From the NCBI GenBank assembly GCA_963708245.1, contig OY970201.1:4278001-4342000 (forward strand): 64,000 nucleotides of DNA. Reading direction: 5' to 3'. The notes under the pieces are model-generated. The model was not told the DNA's origin, made no database searches, and saw only the letters and a program-made list of their open reading frames with translations. The position numbers were made by a program, and so were the translations under genes. Shown piece after piece: positions 34,782 to 43,351 of the stretch (its first letter is position 1; every line of letters starts with the position of its first letter). The stretch comes from CAVYXK01 sp963708245. GTDB taxonomy: Bacteria > Pseudomonadota > Alphaproteobacteria > Acetobacterales > Acetobacteraceae.

Positions 34782-35507
34782 TTGTCCGATTTGAAACCGA
34801 CAAGGCGGAGCCCGGCGGTAGCCATCTTTGACGTCGACGGCGTCCTGCTGGCGTCCCCCCATGAGCGGGCATGGCGCGAAGCGCTCAAGGGGTTCGCTGA
34901 ACCCGAGCGCTTAACGACGGAAATCTACCAGGCTCATGTCGCAGGCAAACCGCGGCTCAGCGGTGCTCTCGCTGTTCTGGAGGCATTGGGGGTACCAGAG
35001 GCCAAACAGCAAGCCTTCGCTTACGCTGAACGTAAGCAGAGGAGGCTGGAGGAACTGATCCATGCGGGGGACTTCGCTGCCTTCCCCGACGCGCTGAGCT
35101 TTGTTCAGGCTGTCCGGGCACTCGGATGGCCAATGGCCGTGGCCTCGTCTTCGCACAACGCCAATCAGATGATGCAGGCGATACGCCTCGATTCCGGCGA
35201 GACTTTACTCGATGTCTTCAGCGTGAACGTCTGCGGACGCGATCTGCCCCGCGGCAAGCCGGATCCGGCGATCTTTCTGCTCGCCGCCGCAGAGCTGGGG
35301 CTGTCACCTGAAACATGCTTCGTGGTCGAGGACGCGCCGGCCGGGATCGAGGCAGCGCGCGCGGGTGGCATGATGGCGCTCGGCGTCGCCCGGCTTGGGG
35401 ATGTGGACCTGCTGCAGGCGGCCGGAGCGGATCTGGTGGTGACGAGCCCGGATGAAGTCGCGATCGGCGAGCTTGCCAACGGGCGGCTCTGCCGCCGCCT
35501 GGCGTGA
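34782..35507 (+). CDS. HAD superfamily hydrolase, beta-phosphoglucomutase-like
   Basis: 241 residues from TTG 34782 with GGGAGA 6 nt upstream. The frame is also open from a TTG at 34662 overlapping the DUF190 stop, but the extra 40 residues show no family resemblance. HAD motifs: AIFDVDGVLL (I, nucleophile Asp), VASSSHN (II), RGKPDPAIFLLAA (III Lys) and CFVVEDAPAGIEAARAGGMM (IV). The cap helices resemble beta-phosphoglucomutase. The next gene is a GH65 phosphorylase whose product, beta-glucose-1-phosphate, is the classical substrate. The stop overlaps the GH65 frame. Confidence 0.88.
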   Translation: MSDLKPTRRSPAVAIFDVDGVLLASPHERAWREALKGFAEPERLTTEIYQAHVAGKPRLSGALAVLEALGVPEAKQQAFAYAERKQRRLEELIHAGDFAAFPDALSFVQAVRALGWPMAVASSSHNANQMMQAIRLDSGETLLDVFSVNVCGRDLPRGKPDPAIFLLAAAELGLSPETCFVVEDAPAGIEAARAGGMMALGVARLGDVDLLQAAGADLVVTSPDEVAIGELANGRLCRRLA

Positions 35508-35521
35508 CGGGAGCGTTTGAA

Positions 35522-37801
35522 ATGGAAGGCTTGCTCGAACCCACATCTGACCCCGCCTGGATGCTTGCCGCAGAGGGGTACGACCCGCTCCGCGAAGGCA
35601 TCTATGAGGCGCGCTTTGCAATCAGCAACGGCTTCCTCGGGGTGAGAGGGGGGCGTGAAGTTAGTCGCGGATCGCGCTGGATCGAGCCCCATCGCACCTA
35701 TATTGCGGGTCTGTTCGATATACCGGGCCCCGAGCACCCCATACCGGGGCTTGTTACTGCCCCTGGCTGGCTGCAGGTCCGCGTTATTCCCACTGGCGGC
35801 CCCCTCGTACACCACCCTGCCGAGGTCGCCTCGCACCGCACGACACTCGACATGCGGCGGGGCGCATTGCTCACCGGGTTCAACTTGATTGACCACCATG
35901 ACGTAGCTGTACGCGTGCGGACACTGCGCCTGGTGTCATTCAGCGAACGTGCGATCGGGCTGCACGTAATCGAGTTGGAGATCGAGGAAGGGGAGATCGA
36001 GCTCACGTTGGAAGCATCATTTGAGGGACTGGGCTTGGGGCTCATATCCGAACGGCTTGAGCAGGATCTCGGTGTCTGGCGGACCAGGTACTCGGGCAAG
36101 CGCGTCGCGATGGCAGCGGCATCGTCGTTGCAGGTCGACGGGTCCGACATCGCGCCGACCATGCCCGGTCCGTTGAAATGGTCCTGGCACTGGAAGACTC
36201 GCCCCGGCCAGAGCGTATTCCTTTCGCGGCTGGTGGCTGTGGTGCGAAGCGACGCGCAGGATGCGGATCCTGGTCGTGTTGCAGGGGAGAAGCTTGGCGT
36301 TGCCCGAAAGCTCGGCTGGCGCAAGGTCATCCGGGAACACGAGGCGGCCTGGTCAGAGCGATGGCATTGCAGCGATTTCGAGGTCGGGGGAGACCCCGCC
36401 GCGGAACTGGCGTTGCGTTTCGCTATCTACCACCTCAACAGCGCCGCCAATCCGGCTGACGAGCGTGTGTCCATCGGGGCGCGTGGGCTGACGGGAGAGG
36501 ACTATCACGGGCATGTCTTCTGGGACACCGAAGTCTATCTGCTGCCGTTCTATACATTGACTTGGCCGGAAGCGGCCCGCGCGCTGCTGATGTATCGCTT
36601 CCACACCATTGATGGCGCGCGGGCGAAGGCGGCCGCGATGGGATGGCGTGGCGCCATGTACGCCTGGGAATCCGCCGATACTGGTGCGGAGACGACGCCG
36701 GAGCAGGTTGTCGGTCCGGATGGCCGGATCGTGGAGGTTCTTTGCGGCAAGCAAGAACAGCACATTACCGCAGACATTGCGTACGCTGTCTGGCAGTACT
36801 GGCAGGCGACCAGAGACGAACAGTTCCTCCTTGACGCGGGTGCCGAGATCCTCCTCGAGACGGGGCGGTTCTGGTCGAGCCGCGCCCAACCGGAGGCGGA
36901 CGGTTACTGCCACATCCGCGGTGTCATCGGACCGGATGAATACCACGAGCATATCGACGACAACGCCTTCACCAATGTGATGGCGCGCTGGAACATCCGG
37001 CGAGCGCGGGATGTGGCCGCCCTGCTGCGCGAAGGCTGGCCCGACCGCTGGGCAAGCCTTTCATCCCGCCTTGGCTTAGGGGATGCGGAACTGGCGCAAT
37101 GGCGGACAGTGGCGGAGACGATGGCGACCGGCTGGAATCCCCAAACAGGGCTGTTCGAGCAGTTCGCCGGGTTCTTCGGCCTTGAGGAGATCGATCTGGC
37201 GGCTTACGAGGGTCGCTCTGTGCCGATGGAGGTCGTGCTCGGACGCGAGCGGACGCAACGGACCAAGGTAATCAAGCAGGCCGATGTCGTGGCGCTCCTC
37301 GGCTTGCTGCCGGAGGAATTCCCTGGCGACAGCGCAGTGACGAACTTCCGCTACTACGAACCGCGCTGCAGCCACGGCAGTTCGCTTAGCGGCGCCATGC
37401 ATGGGCTCGTCGCCGCCCGGCTGGGCTACTCCGACCTCGCGCTGCGCTACTTCCAACACGCCGTTGCGATAGATCTCGCGGACACGCACACGGCGATTGC
37501 CGGGGGGCTGCACATGGCCGCTCTCGGTGGCACCTGGATGACGGCAGTCTTTGGCTTCGCCGGTTTATCATTGCAGAGCTACGGGATCGCTCTCAATCCG
37601 AAACTGCCGGCGAGTTGGCGAAGCCTGGGTTTCGGGACTGAATGGCGCGGCCGCCGCCTGAAGATCAGGATCGACGCCGCGGAGCAGCTTGTCCATGCGA
37701 ACTTACAAGCCGGCGACTCAATGACGCTTTCGGTGAATGGCCGCCAGCACGAGGTCCGCCGCGATCAGGGGGCCGTGTGCCCTCTGTATCAGCAGAGCTG
37801 A
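35522..37801 (+). CDS. Glycoside hydrolase family 65 disaccharide phosphorylase
   Basis: 759 residues from ATG 35522 (GGGAG 8 nt upstream; a GTG at 35504 overlaps the HAD stop). GH65 layout: N-terminal beta-sandwich (YEARFAISNGFLGVRGGREV), linker helices, (alpha/alpha)6 barrel with HGHVFWDTEVYLLPF, and the catalytic Glu in VIGPDEYHEHIDDNAFTN (about residue 473), then KQADVVALLGLLPEEFP. Such enzymes phosphorolyse trehalose, kojibiose, maltose or related sugars to beta-glucose-1-phosphate. The exact sugar is unknown. With the HAD mutase it would feed glucose-6-phosphate into metabolism. Confidence 0.92.
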   Translation: MEGLLEPTSDPAWMLAAEGYDPLREGIYEARFAISNGFLGVRGGREVSRGSRWIEPHRTYIAGLFDIPGPEHPIPGLVTAPGWLQVRVIPTGGPLVHHPAEVASHRTTLDMRRGALLTGFNLIDHHDVAVRVRTLRLVSFSERAIGLHVIELEIEEGEIELTLEASFEGLGLGLISERLEQDLGVWRTRYSGKRVAMAAASSLQVDGSDIAPTMPGPLKWSWHWKTRPGQSVFLSRLVAVVRSDAQDADPGRVAGEKLGVARKLGWRKVIREHEAAWSERWHCSDFEVGGDPAAELALRFAIYHLNSAANPADERVSIGARGLTGEDYHGHVFWDTEVYLLPFYTLTWPEAARALLMYRFHTIDGARAKAAAMGWRGAMYAWESADTGAETTPEQVVGPDGRIVEVLCGKQEQHITADIAYAVWQYWQATRDEQFLLDAGAEILLETGRFWSSRAQPEADGYCHIRGVIGPDEYHEHIDDNAFTNVMARWNIRRARDVAALLREGWPDRWASLSSRLGLGDAELAQWRTVAETMATGWNPQTGLFEQFAGFFGLEEIDLAAYEGRSVPMEVVLGRERTQRTKVIKQADVVALLGLLPEEFPGDSAVTNFRYYEPRCSHGSSLSGAMHGLVAARLGYSDLALRYFQHAVAIDLADTHTAIAGGLHMAALGGTWMTAVFGFAGLSLQSYGIALNPKLPASWRSLGFGTEWRGRRLKIRIDAAEQLVHANLQAGDSMTLSVNGRQHEVRRDQGAVCPLYQQS

Positions 37802-38111
37802 TCTTGGGCTTGGTATCAGGCATTTTACGCCAGATCAGCGCAACGAGGGTAAGCCCAACGACCCCGAGCGCCGCAAACGCAGCGGTCTGGCCAAAGCGAT
37901 TGGCGAGGGCACCCCCGGCCGCGTTGCTGATCATGGCGCCGAGCCCGCCTGCGAGCCCGAGTATTCCCATTCCGAGGTTTAAGCGACCGCCGCGCCTTGT
38001 GATATCGGCAACAACCAGTGGCATCATCACGCCGACAACTGAAGCGCTGATCCCGTCAAGCGTCTGGAAGCAGACCAGAGCTGCCTTTACTTGGTTCCTG
38101 TTGCCAGACAT
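37780..38111 (-). pseudogene. C-terminal remnant of an MFS transporter
   Basis: About 110 residues on the minus strand show the last membrane helices of a major facilitator protein: ISASVVGVMMPLVVADITRR, LGMGILGLAGGLGAMISNAA, and ALANRFGQTAAFAALGVVGL followed by a polar tail. No N-terminal two-thirds exists upstream; the frame turns to non-family sequence before 38111. It overlaps the 3' end of the GH65 gene by some 20 bp in antisense. A truncated leftover, unlikely to be functional. Confidence 0.6.
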
Positions 38112-38241
38112 CTTCGCATGATCTGGTCTCCCTCGTACCCGACATAAACCCCTTTGAGAAGGGACGCGCCCACCGTTACACGCCTGCAGAGGCAAACCGT
38201 ACCCCGGATGCCTCTCCAAGCCGATTCGCATGGCTGAACGA

Positions 38242-38255
38242 TTGATCTAGCTCAA
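38242..38255. promoter_or_regulatory. FNR/FixK-like box TTGATCTAGCTCAA
   Basis: One base away from the perfect palindrome TTGAT-N4-ATCAA. It is 81 bp upstream of the ATG of the HlyD-type gene at 38336 and is in non-coding sequence. This places the exporter operon under likely oxygen (FNR/FixK/Anr-type) control. Confidence 0.6.
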
Positions 38256-38335
38256 GGATGTACGGGGCAACCGCCTTAAGGTGGACATCCGTGGAGAGAA
38301 TCGACGTTCGCGATACCAAGCACGGGAAAGAGGTC

Positions 38336-39427
38336 ATGCCGACCGAGCAAACCGCATTGACGAATACCCCCGAGCTGCCGCCCGGACTTCGGCCTGGCGG
38401 CAGCGCGCCCGCAGCACCGGCTGGCAAGGGAAAAGCACGGAAAAAGCCGGGATGGCTCGTTACGGTCGTGGTTGTCATGGGCATCGTGGCGATCGGCGCC
38501 GCCGGCGGCTGGTACTGGTGGCAGCAGCAGTTGAATGCGCTTCCAGCCGGAATTTCGAAAGCGAACGGCCGGCTCGAGACGGAGCAGGTGGAGATTGCCA
38601 GCAAGTATGGCGGCCGGATCGCGGCCATATTCGCCAAGGAAGGAGATATGGTCAAGGCGGGTACAATTCTCGCGCGTATCGACACGAGCCAACTCGAGGC
38701 ACAGCTCCAGGCAGCCGAAGCCCAGGTCCGGCAGGCTGAGTCCCAAACGGTGGAGGCGGAGAAGGTCATTGCGCAACGCGACGCCGACCGGATCTTCGCG
38801 GCGCAGGAACTTCAGCGGACTATTGTCCTTAACAGAGACGGATGGGCAACAAACGAACAGCTCGACCAACGGCGAGACCAGATGCAAACCGCTCAGGCGG
38901 CTTATGAGTCAGCCGTTGCCGCCGTAGATGCGGCGCATGCATTGATCGCGTCGTGGCAGGGCGAAGCGAGGAGCATCAAGTCGCAAGTCGATGATGACAC
39001 GCTCGTCGCCCCGGTCAGTGGGCGCATCCAGTATAAGCTTGCGCAGCTAGGGGAGGTTCTGTCTCCAGGGGGGCGGGTCTTCACACTGCTCGACTTTAGC
39101 GATGTTTACATGACGATCTTCGTGCCTTCGGACGTCGCCGGTCGCCTCACTCTCGGCGACGAGGCGCGGGTCACCCTCGATCCTGACCCAGGATATGTCT
39201 TCCCCGCAAAGGTATCATTTGTCGCCACAGAGGCACAGTTCACGCCGAAGACGGTCGAGACCGAGGAAGAACGCGAGAAGCTCATGTTTCGTGTCAAGCT
39301 TTCCGCCCCCTCTCAGCTTCTGGCGCGCTACGCAGAACAGATCAAAACGGGCGTGCGCGGTATCGGGTATCTGCGGACCGACCGGACTGTGGCGTGGCCC
39401 GCCAAACTGGCCGTGAAGCTGCCATGA
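38336..39427 (+). CDS. HlyD-family membrane fusion protein (YhiI-like)
   Basis: 363 residues from ATG 38336 (AAAGAGG upstream). A Pro/Gly-rich cytoplasmic start and one membrane anchor (VTVVVVMGIVAIGAAGGWYW) precede the adaptor: lipoyl half (GRIAAIFAKEGDMVKAGTIL), a coiled-coil hairpin (about 110-200), second lipoyl half (DDDTLVAPVSGRIQYKLAQL) and beta-barrel. It bridges the inner-membrane ABC exporter to the envelope. The stop overlaps the next start by ATGA. Confidence 0.9.
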   Translation: MPTEQTALTNTPELPPGLRPGGSAPAAPAGKGKARKKPGWLVTVVVVMGIVAIGAAGGWYWWQQQLNALPAGISKANGRLETEQVEIASKYGGRIAAIFAKEGDMVKAGTILARIDTSQLEAQLQAAEAQVRQAESQTVEAEKVIAQRDADRIFAAQELQRTIVLNRDGWATNEQLDQRRDQMQTAQAAYESAVAAVDAAHALIASWQGEARSIKSQVDDDTLVAPVSGRIQYKLAQLGEVLSPGGRVFTLLDFSDVYMTIFVPSDVAGRLTLGDEARVTLDPDPGYVFPAKVSFVATEAQFTPKTVETEEEREKLMFRVKLSAPSQLLARYAEQIKTGVRGIGYLRTDRTVAWPAKLAVKLP

Positions 39428-42165
39428 CGACAGCGAACGCCGCACGCGTAGGACGGCTATCACACCGGTATGGCCGGACCGTTTCGCTTGATGACGTGAC
39501 GCTGGAGATCCCGCCCGCTTGCATGGCGGGGCTCATCGGCCCCGACGGCGTCGGCAAATCGACGCTACTCGCGCTGATTGCCGGTGTGCGCAGGATTCAG
39601 GAAGGCGAGGTCTTCGCGCTGGATGGCGACATGCGGGACAGCGAGCATCGCCGTTCCAGCCTGCCCCGCATCGCGTATATGCCACAAGGTCTCGGGCGCA
39701 ACCTGTACCCGACGTTGAGCGTGTTCGAGAACCTCGACTTCTTCGCCCGCCTGTTTGGACAAGCCAAAGCGGAGCGTGTGCAGCGCATCAGCGAGTTGCT
39801 TACCGCGACCGGTCTTGATCCCTTTCCCGATCGTCCGGCAGGCAAGCTTTCCGGGGGAATGAAACAGAAACTATCGCTGTGCTGCTCGCTCATCCACGAT
39901 CCGGATCTGCTGATCCTCGACGAGCCGACGACAGGCGTGGATCCGTTATCCCGTCGGCAGTTCTGGGAACTGATTGACCGCATCCGCGCGCGGCGGCCAG
40001 GCATGAGCGTGATCGTCGCAACCGCCTACATGGAAGAAGCAGAGCGCTTCAACTGGCTGGCGGCCATGGATGACGGCCGGGTGATCGCCACCGGAACCCC
40101 CGCCGAGCTCATGGCAAAGGGCCATGGATCGACGCTGGATGAAGCGTTCATCAATCTCCTCCCCGAGACCAAGCGGACCGGCCATGAAGCGGTGATTGTG
40201 CGTCCGCGCGTTGCAACAGAGGGGCCGCCGGCCATCGAGGCAGAAGGGCTGACCTGCCGCTTCGGCAAATTCACCGCCGTCGATCATGTGAACTTCCGCA
40301 TCGAGCCTGGTGAGATCTTTGGGTTTATCGGCTCGAACGGCTGCGGCAAGAGCACCACGATGAAAATGCTCACTGGCCTGTTGGCTCCCACCGAAGGGGA
40401 GGCGCTGCTTTTCGGCCATCACCTTGATGCAGGCGATATGGCCACACGCCAACGCGTCGGTTACATGTCGCAGGCTTTCTCGCTGTATAGCGAGCTTACC
40501 GTGAGGCAGAACCTGGAACTGCATTCGCATCTGTTCCACCTGCCGGAAGAGTGGCGGGCGGCTCGCGTCCAGGAAATGCTCGAGCGGTTCGATCTGCTCG
40601 GCGTTGCGGACAGCCGGCCCGAGAGCTTGCCATTAGGGGTGCGACAGCGCCTTCAGCTCGCAGTCGCCATTCTGCATAAGCCCGAGGTGCTGATCCTCGA
40701 CGAGCCGACCTCCGGGGTCGATCCGGTCGCCCGCGATACATTCTGGCGGTACCTTATCGACTTGTCGCGAGATGAAGGTGTGACAATCTTTCTGTCCACC
40801 CACTTCATGAACGAGGCGGAGCGGTGCGACCGCATTTCGCTGATGCACGCGGGTAAGGTCCTGGCGGTCGGTACGGCGAAGGAACTGGCCGCGCGGCGCG
40901 GCACGGATAATTTGGAAACCGCCTTCATTGCATATTTGGAAGATGCCAGCGGAGCCAAACTGGGTGCGGACCCGGGCGTGAGCGAGCTGGTGCTCAAATC
41001 CGCCGAGGCCCCGGTCTTCCGGCCCGCTGTCACCCGGCTGTTCGATTGGCGCCGGCTCTGGGCCTATTCGCGGCGGGAAACGATGGAGATCCTGCGCGAC
41101 CCGATCCGGCTCAGTTTTGCGCTGTTTGGTCCGGTTATCCTGATGCTGACCCTGGGATTCGGGATCACGTTCGACGTCGAACACGTGGTCTACGCAGCGT
41201 TCGATCAGGATCGGTCGCGCGAGAGCCGTGAGCTTCTCGAAAACTTTTCGGGATCGCGGTACTTCGAGGAGCATCCGGAAATCTCCTCTCCCGCCGAGCT
41301 CGAGCGGCGGCTGCAGAATGGCGAGCTGGCGCTCGCGATCGAGGTCCCGCCGAATTTCGGCAAGGATCTGCTGACAAACAAGCAGCTCGAAGCTTCGGCA
41401 TGGCTCGACGGTGCCGTGCCATTCCGCGCGGAGACGGTACATAGCTATCTCACCGGGATTACGCAAACCTACTTGGCTGATCAGGCCGCCAGGGGCCACG
41501 CTACAACTCTCCCGACGCTGCCGGTGAATATGGAGGAGCGCTTCCGCTACAATCCGGCGTTCAAGAGTGTCTATTCGATCATCCCCGGCGTTATCATGTC
41601 GATTCTCATGACGATCCCCACAATGATGACGGCGATCAGCGTGGTCCGGGAAAAGGAGTCCGGATCGATAGCCAATTTTCGATCGACACCGATCACGAGG
41701 CCCGAATTCCTGCTTGGAAAACAGCTACCCTATGTGGTTATCGCGCTGATTAGTTTCGCAAGTCTGCTGTTTCTGGGGCAGCTTGTATTCGGTGTCCCGG
41801 TAAAGGGCTCCCTCAGCGCATTAGTTACTGGTGCTGTTCTCTATGTTGCCGCCTCCACGGCATTTGGTCTCCTCATCTCTTCCTTCACCTCCACTCAGGT
41901 TGCTGCGATCTTCGCGGCAGCGGTCCTGACGGTCACGCCCTGCATCAATTTCTCTGGGCTGCTGGTCCCAATTTCATCGCTCTCAGGGGTCGCCCGCTGG
42001 TGCGGACTTCTGTATCCAGCGGGATGGTTCACGCAGGTCAGCCTCGGGACATTCACAAAGGACCTTGGCTTCGTTGAACTATGGCCTGATATCCTGGCGC
42101 TTCTCGGCTTTGCAATCGCGCTCATAGTTGCATCAACAATCACACTGCGTAAACAGGAGCTGTAA
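39424..42165 (+). CDS. ABC exporter with two ATPase domains and a permease (RbbA-like)
   Basis: 913 residues, almost the length of E. coli RbbA. ATPase 1: Walker A GPDGVGKST, signature LSGGM, Walker B LLILDEPTTGVDP. ATPase 2: GSNGCGKST, LPLGVRQRL as a degenerate signature, VLILDEPTSGVDP. Then an ABC-2 permease from about residue 540 with six helices (FGPVILMLTLGFGITFDVEH, ISVVREKESGSIANFRSTPI). Signature loss in the second domain (LPLGV for LSGG) may make one site non-hydrolytic. It works with the HlyD protein and the separate permease downstream; substrate unknown. Confidence 0.9.
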   Translation: MTTANAARVGRLSHRYGRTVSLDDVTLEIPPACMAGLIGPDGVGKSTLLALIAGVRRIQEGEVFALDGDMRDSEHRRSSLPRIAYMPQGLGRNLYPTLSVFENLDFFARLFGQAKAERVQRISELLTATGLDPFPDRPAGKLSGGMKQKLSLCCSLIHDPDLLILDEPTTGVDPLSRRQFWELIDRIRARRPGMSVIVATAYMEEAERFNWLAAMDDGRVIATGTPAELMAKGHGSTLDEAFINLLPETKRTGHEAVIVRPRVATEGPPAIEAEGLTCRFGKFTAVDHVNFRIEPGEIFGFIGSNGCGKSTTMKMLTGLLAPTEGEALLFGHHLDAGDMATRQRVGYMSQAFSLYSELTVRQNLELHSHLFHLPEEWRAARVQEMLERFDLLGVADSRPESLPLGVRQRLQLAVAILHKPEVLILDEPTSGVDPVARDTFWRYLIDLSRDEGVTIFLSTHFMNEAERCDRISLMHAGKVLAVGTAKELAARRGTDNLETAFIAYLEDASGAKLGADPGVSELVLKSAEAPVFRPAVTRLFDWRRLWAYSRRETMEILRDPIRLSFALFGPVILMLTLGFGITFDVEHVVYAAFDQDRSRESRELLENFSGSRYFEEHPEISSPAELERRLQNGELALAIEVPPNFGKDLLTNKQLEASAWLDGAVPFRAETVHSYLTGITQTYLADQAARGHATTLPTLPVNMEERFRYNPAFKSVYSIIPGVIMSILMTIPTMMTAISVVREKESGSIANFRSTPITRPEFLLGKQLPYVVIALISFASLLFLGQLVFGVPVKGSLSALVTGAVLYVAASTAFGLLISSFTSTQVAAIFAAAVLTVTPCINFSGLLVPISSLSGVARWCGLLYPAGWFTQVSLGTFTKDLGFVELWPDILALLGFAIALIVASTITLRKQEL

Positions 42166-42170
42166 CGGTC

Positions 42171-43289
42171 ATGCGGCCGAGCAACGTCTTAAGACTTGGT
42201 CTCAAGGAGCTGTACGGTCTGGCCGCAGATCCGGTACTCCTGTTCCTGGTTTTCTTTGTCTTCACGTTTACAGTCTATTCGATGAGCGAGATAAAATTCG
42301 AGGTTGAGGCTGCGTCGATCGCCGTCGTCGATGAGGACCACTCCGAGCTTTCCCGGCGAATCGCCGGGGCTCTTCTCCCGCCGCACTTTCTCCCCGCTGT
42401 CGAAATCGACGCCAACGAAATCGATCAGGGGATGGATTCCGGCCGTTTCCTTTTCGTCATCGAGATACCACCCAAGTTCGAGCAGGACGTACTGGCTGAT
42501 CGCCGGCCCACGGTGCAGATCAATGTGGACGCGACTGCCATGACAGAAGCCGGCAACGGTGCCGTCTATTTGCAAAATATCATCACCCAGGAGGTCCTGA
42601 GTTATGCCGGCCGAGGCTCAGGGGAAATGGCGTTGCCAATCAATCTGGTATATCGCTCACTGTTCAATCCGAACCTGCGAACCGAGTGGTTCAACGCGAT
42701 GATGGGGGTCGTCACCAACGTCACCCTGTTGGCGATCGTCCTCACCGGCGCGGCGTTGCTGCGCGAACGCGAACACGGTACCGTCGAGCATTTGTTGGTC
42801 ATGCCGGTCAGGCCCGCAGAGATCATGACCGCCAAAATCTGGGCCAATGGCCTCGTCATGGTACTCGCTGCCACCGCATCGATTTGGCTTATGGTTCATA
42901 AAGTCGTCGGGGTCCCGTTGGCTGGTTCGATGCCGTTGTTTGTCGTCGGTACGGCCGTATATCAGATCTCTGTCGGGGCCCTCGGCATTCTGCTCGCGAC
43001 ATTCACCGGCACGATGGGGCAATTCGGCTTGCTCATAAACCCAATCGTAATCGTGTTGGATACGCTCTCGGGCTCTGCGACCCCGCTGGAAAGCATCCCT
43101 AAGTGGCTGCAAGACGTGATGCAATTCACGCCGACCACCCACTATGTCAGCTTTGTGCAATCCGTTCTGGTCCGGGGGGCTGGGGTCGATATCGTCTGGC
43201 CGGAGCTTGCAATCCTCGCAGCCTTCGGAGTCGTCTTTTTCGGGGTCTCGCTCGTTCGGTTCAGGACTGCGATCATGAGTTTCCAATAA
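42171..43289 (+). CDS. ABC-2 type permease (YhhJ-like)
   Basis: 372 residues, close to YhhJ. One N-terminal helix, a large periplasmic domain (45-170) and five more helices toward the C-terminus. LREREHGTVEHLLVMPVRPA is the typical cytoplasmic loop and LDTLSGSATPLESIPKWLQD the late periplasmic one. Six bp after the RbbA-like gene. It completes the exporter. Confidence 0.9.
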   Translation: MRPSNVLRLGLKELYGLAADPVLLFLVFFVFTFTVYSMSEIKFEVEAASIAVVDEDHSELSRRIAGALLPPHFLPAVEIDANEIDQGMDSGRFLFVIEIPPKFEQDVLADRRPTVQINVDATAMTEAGNGAVYLQNIITQEVLSYAGRGSGEMALPINLVYRSLFNPNLRTEWFNAMMGVVTNVTLLAIVLTGAALLREREHGTVEHLLVMPVRPAEIMTAKIWANGLVMVLAATASIWLMVHKVVGVPLAGSMPLFVVGTAVYQISVGALGILLATFTGTMGQFGLLINPIVIVLDTLSGSATPLESIPKWLQDVMQFTPTTHYVSFVQSVLVRGAGVDIVWPELAILAAFGVVFFGVSLVRFRTAIMSFQ

Positions 43290-43351
43290 ATCAACTCTAC
43301 TTCACCCCTCGCGCGGTGCCGTTCCATCCGCCGAAAGTGGCCGGAGCTACC

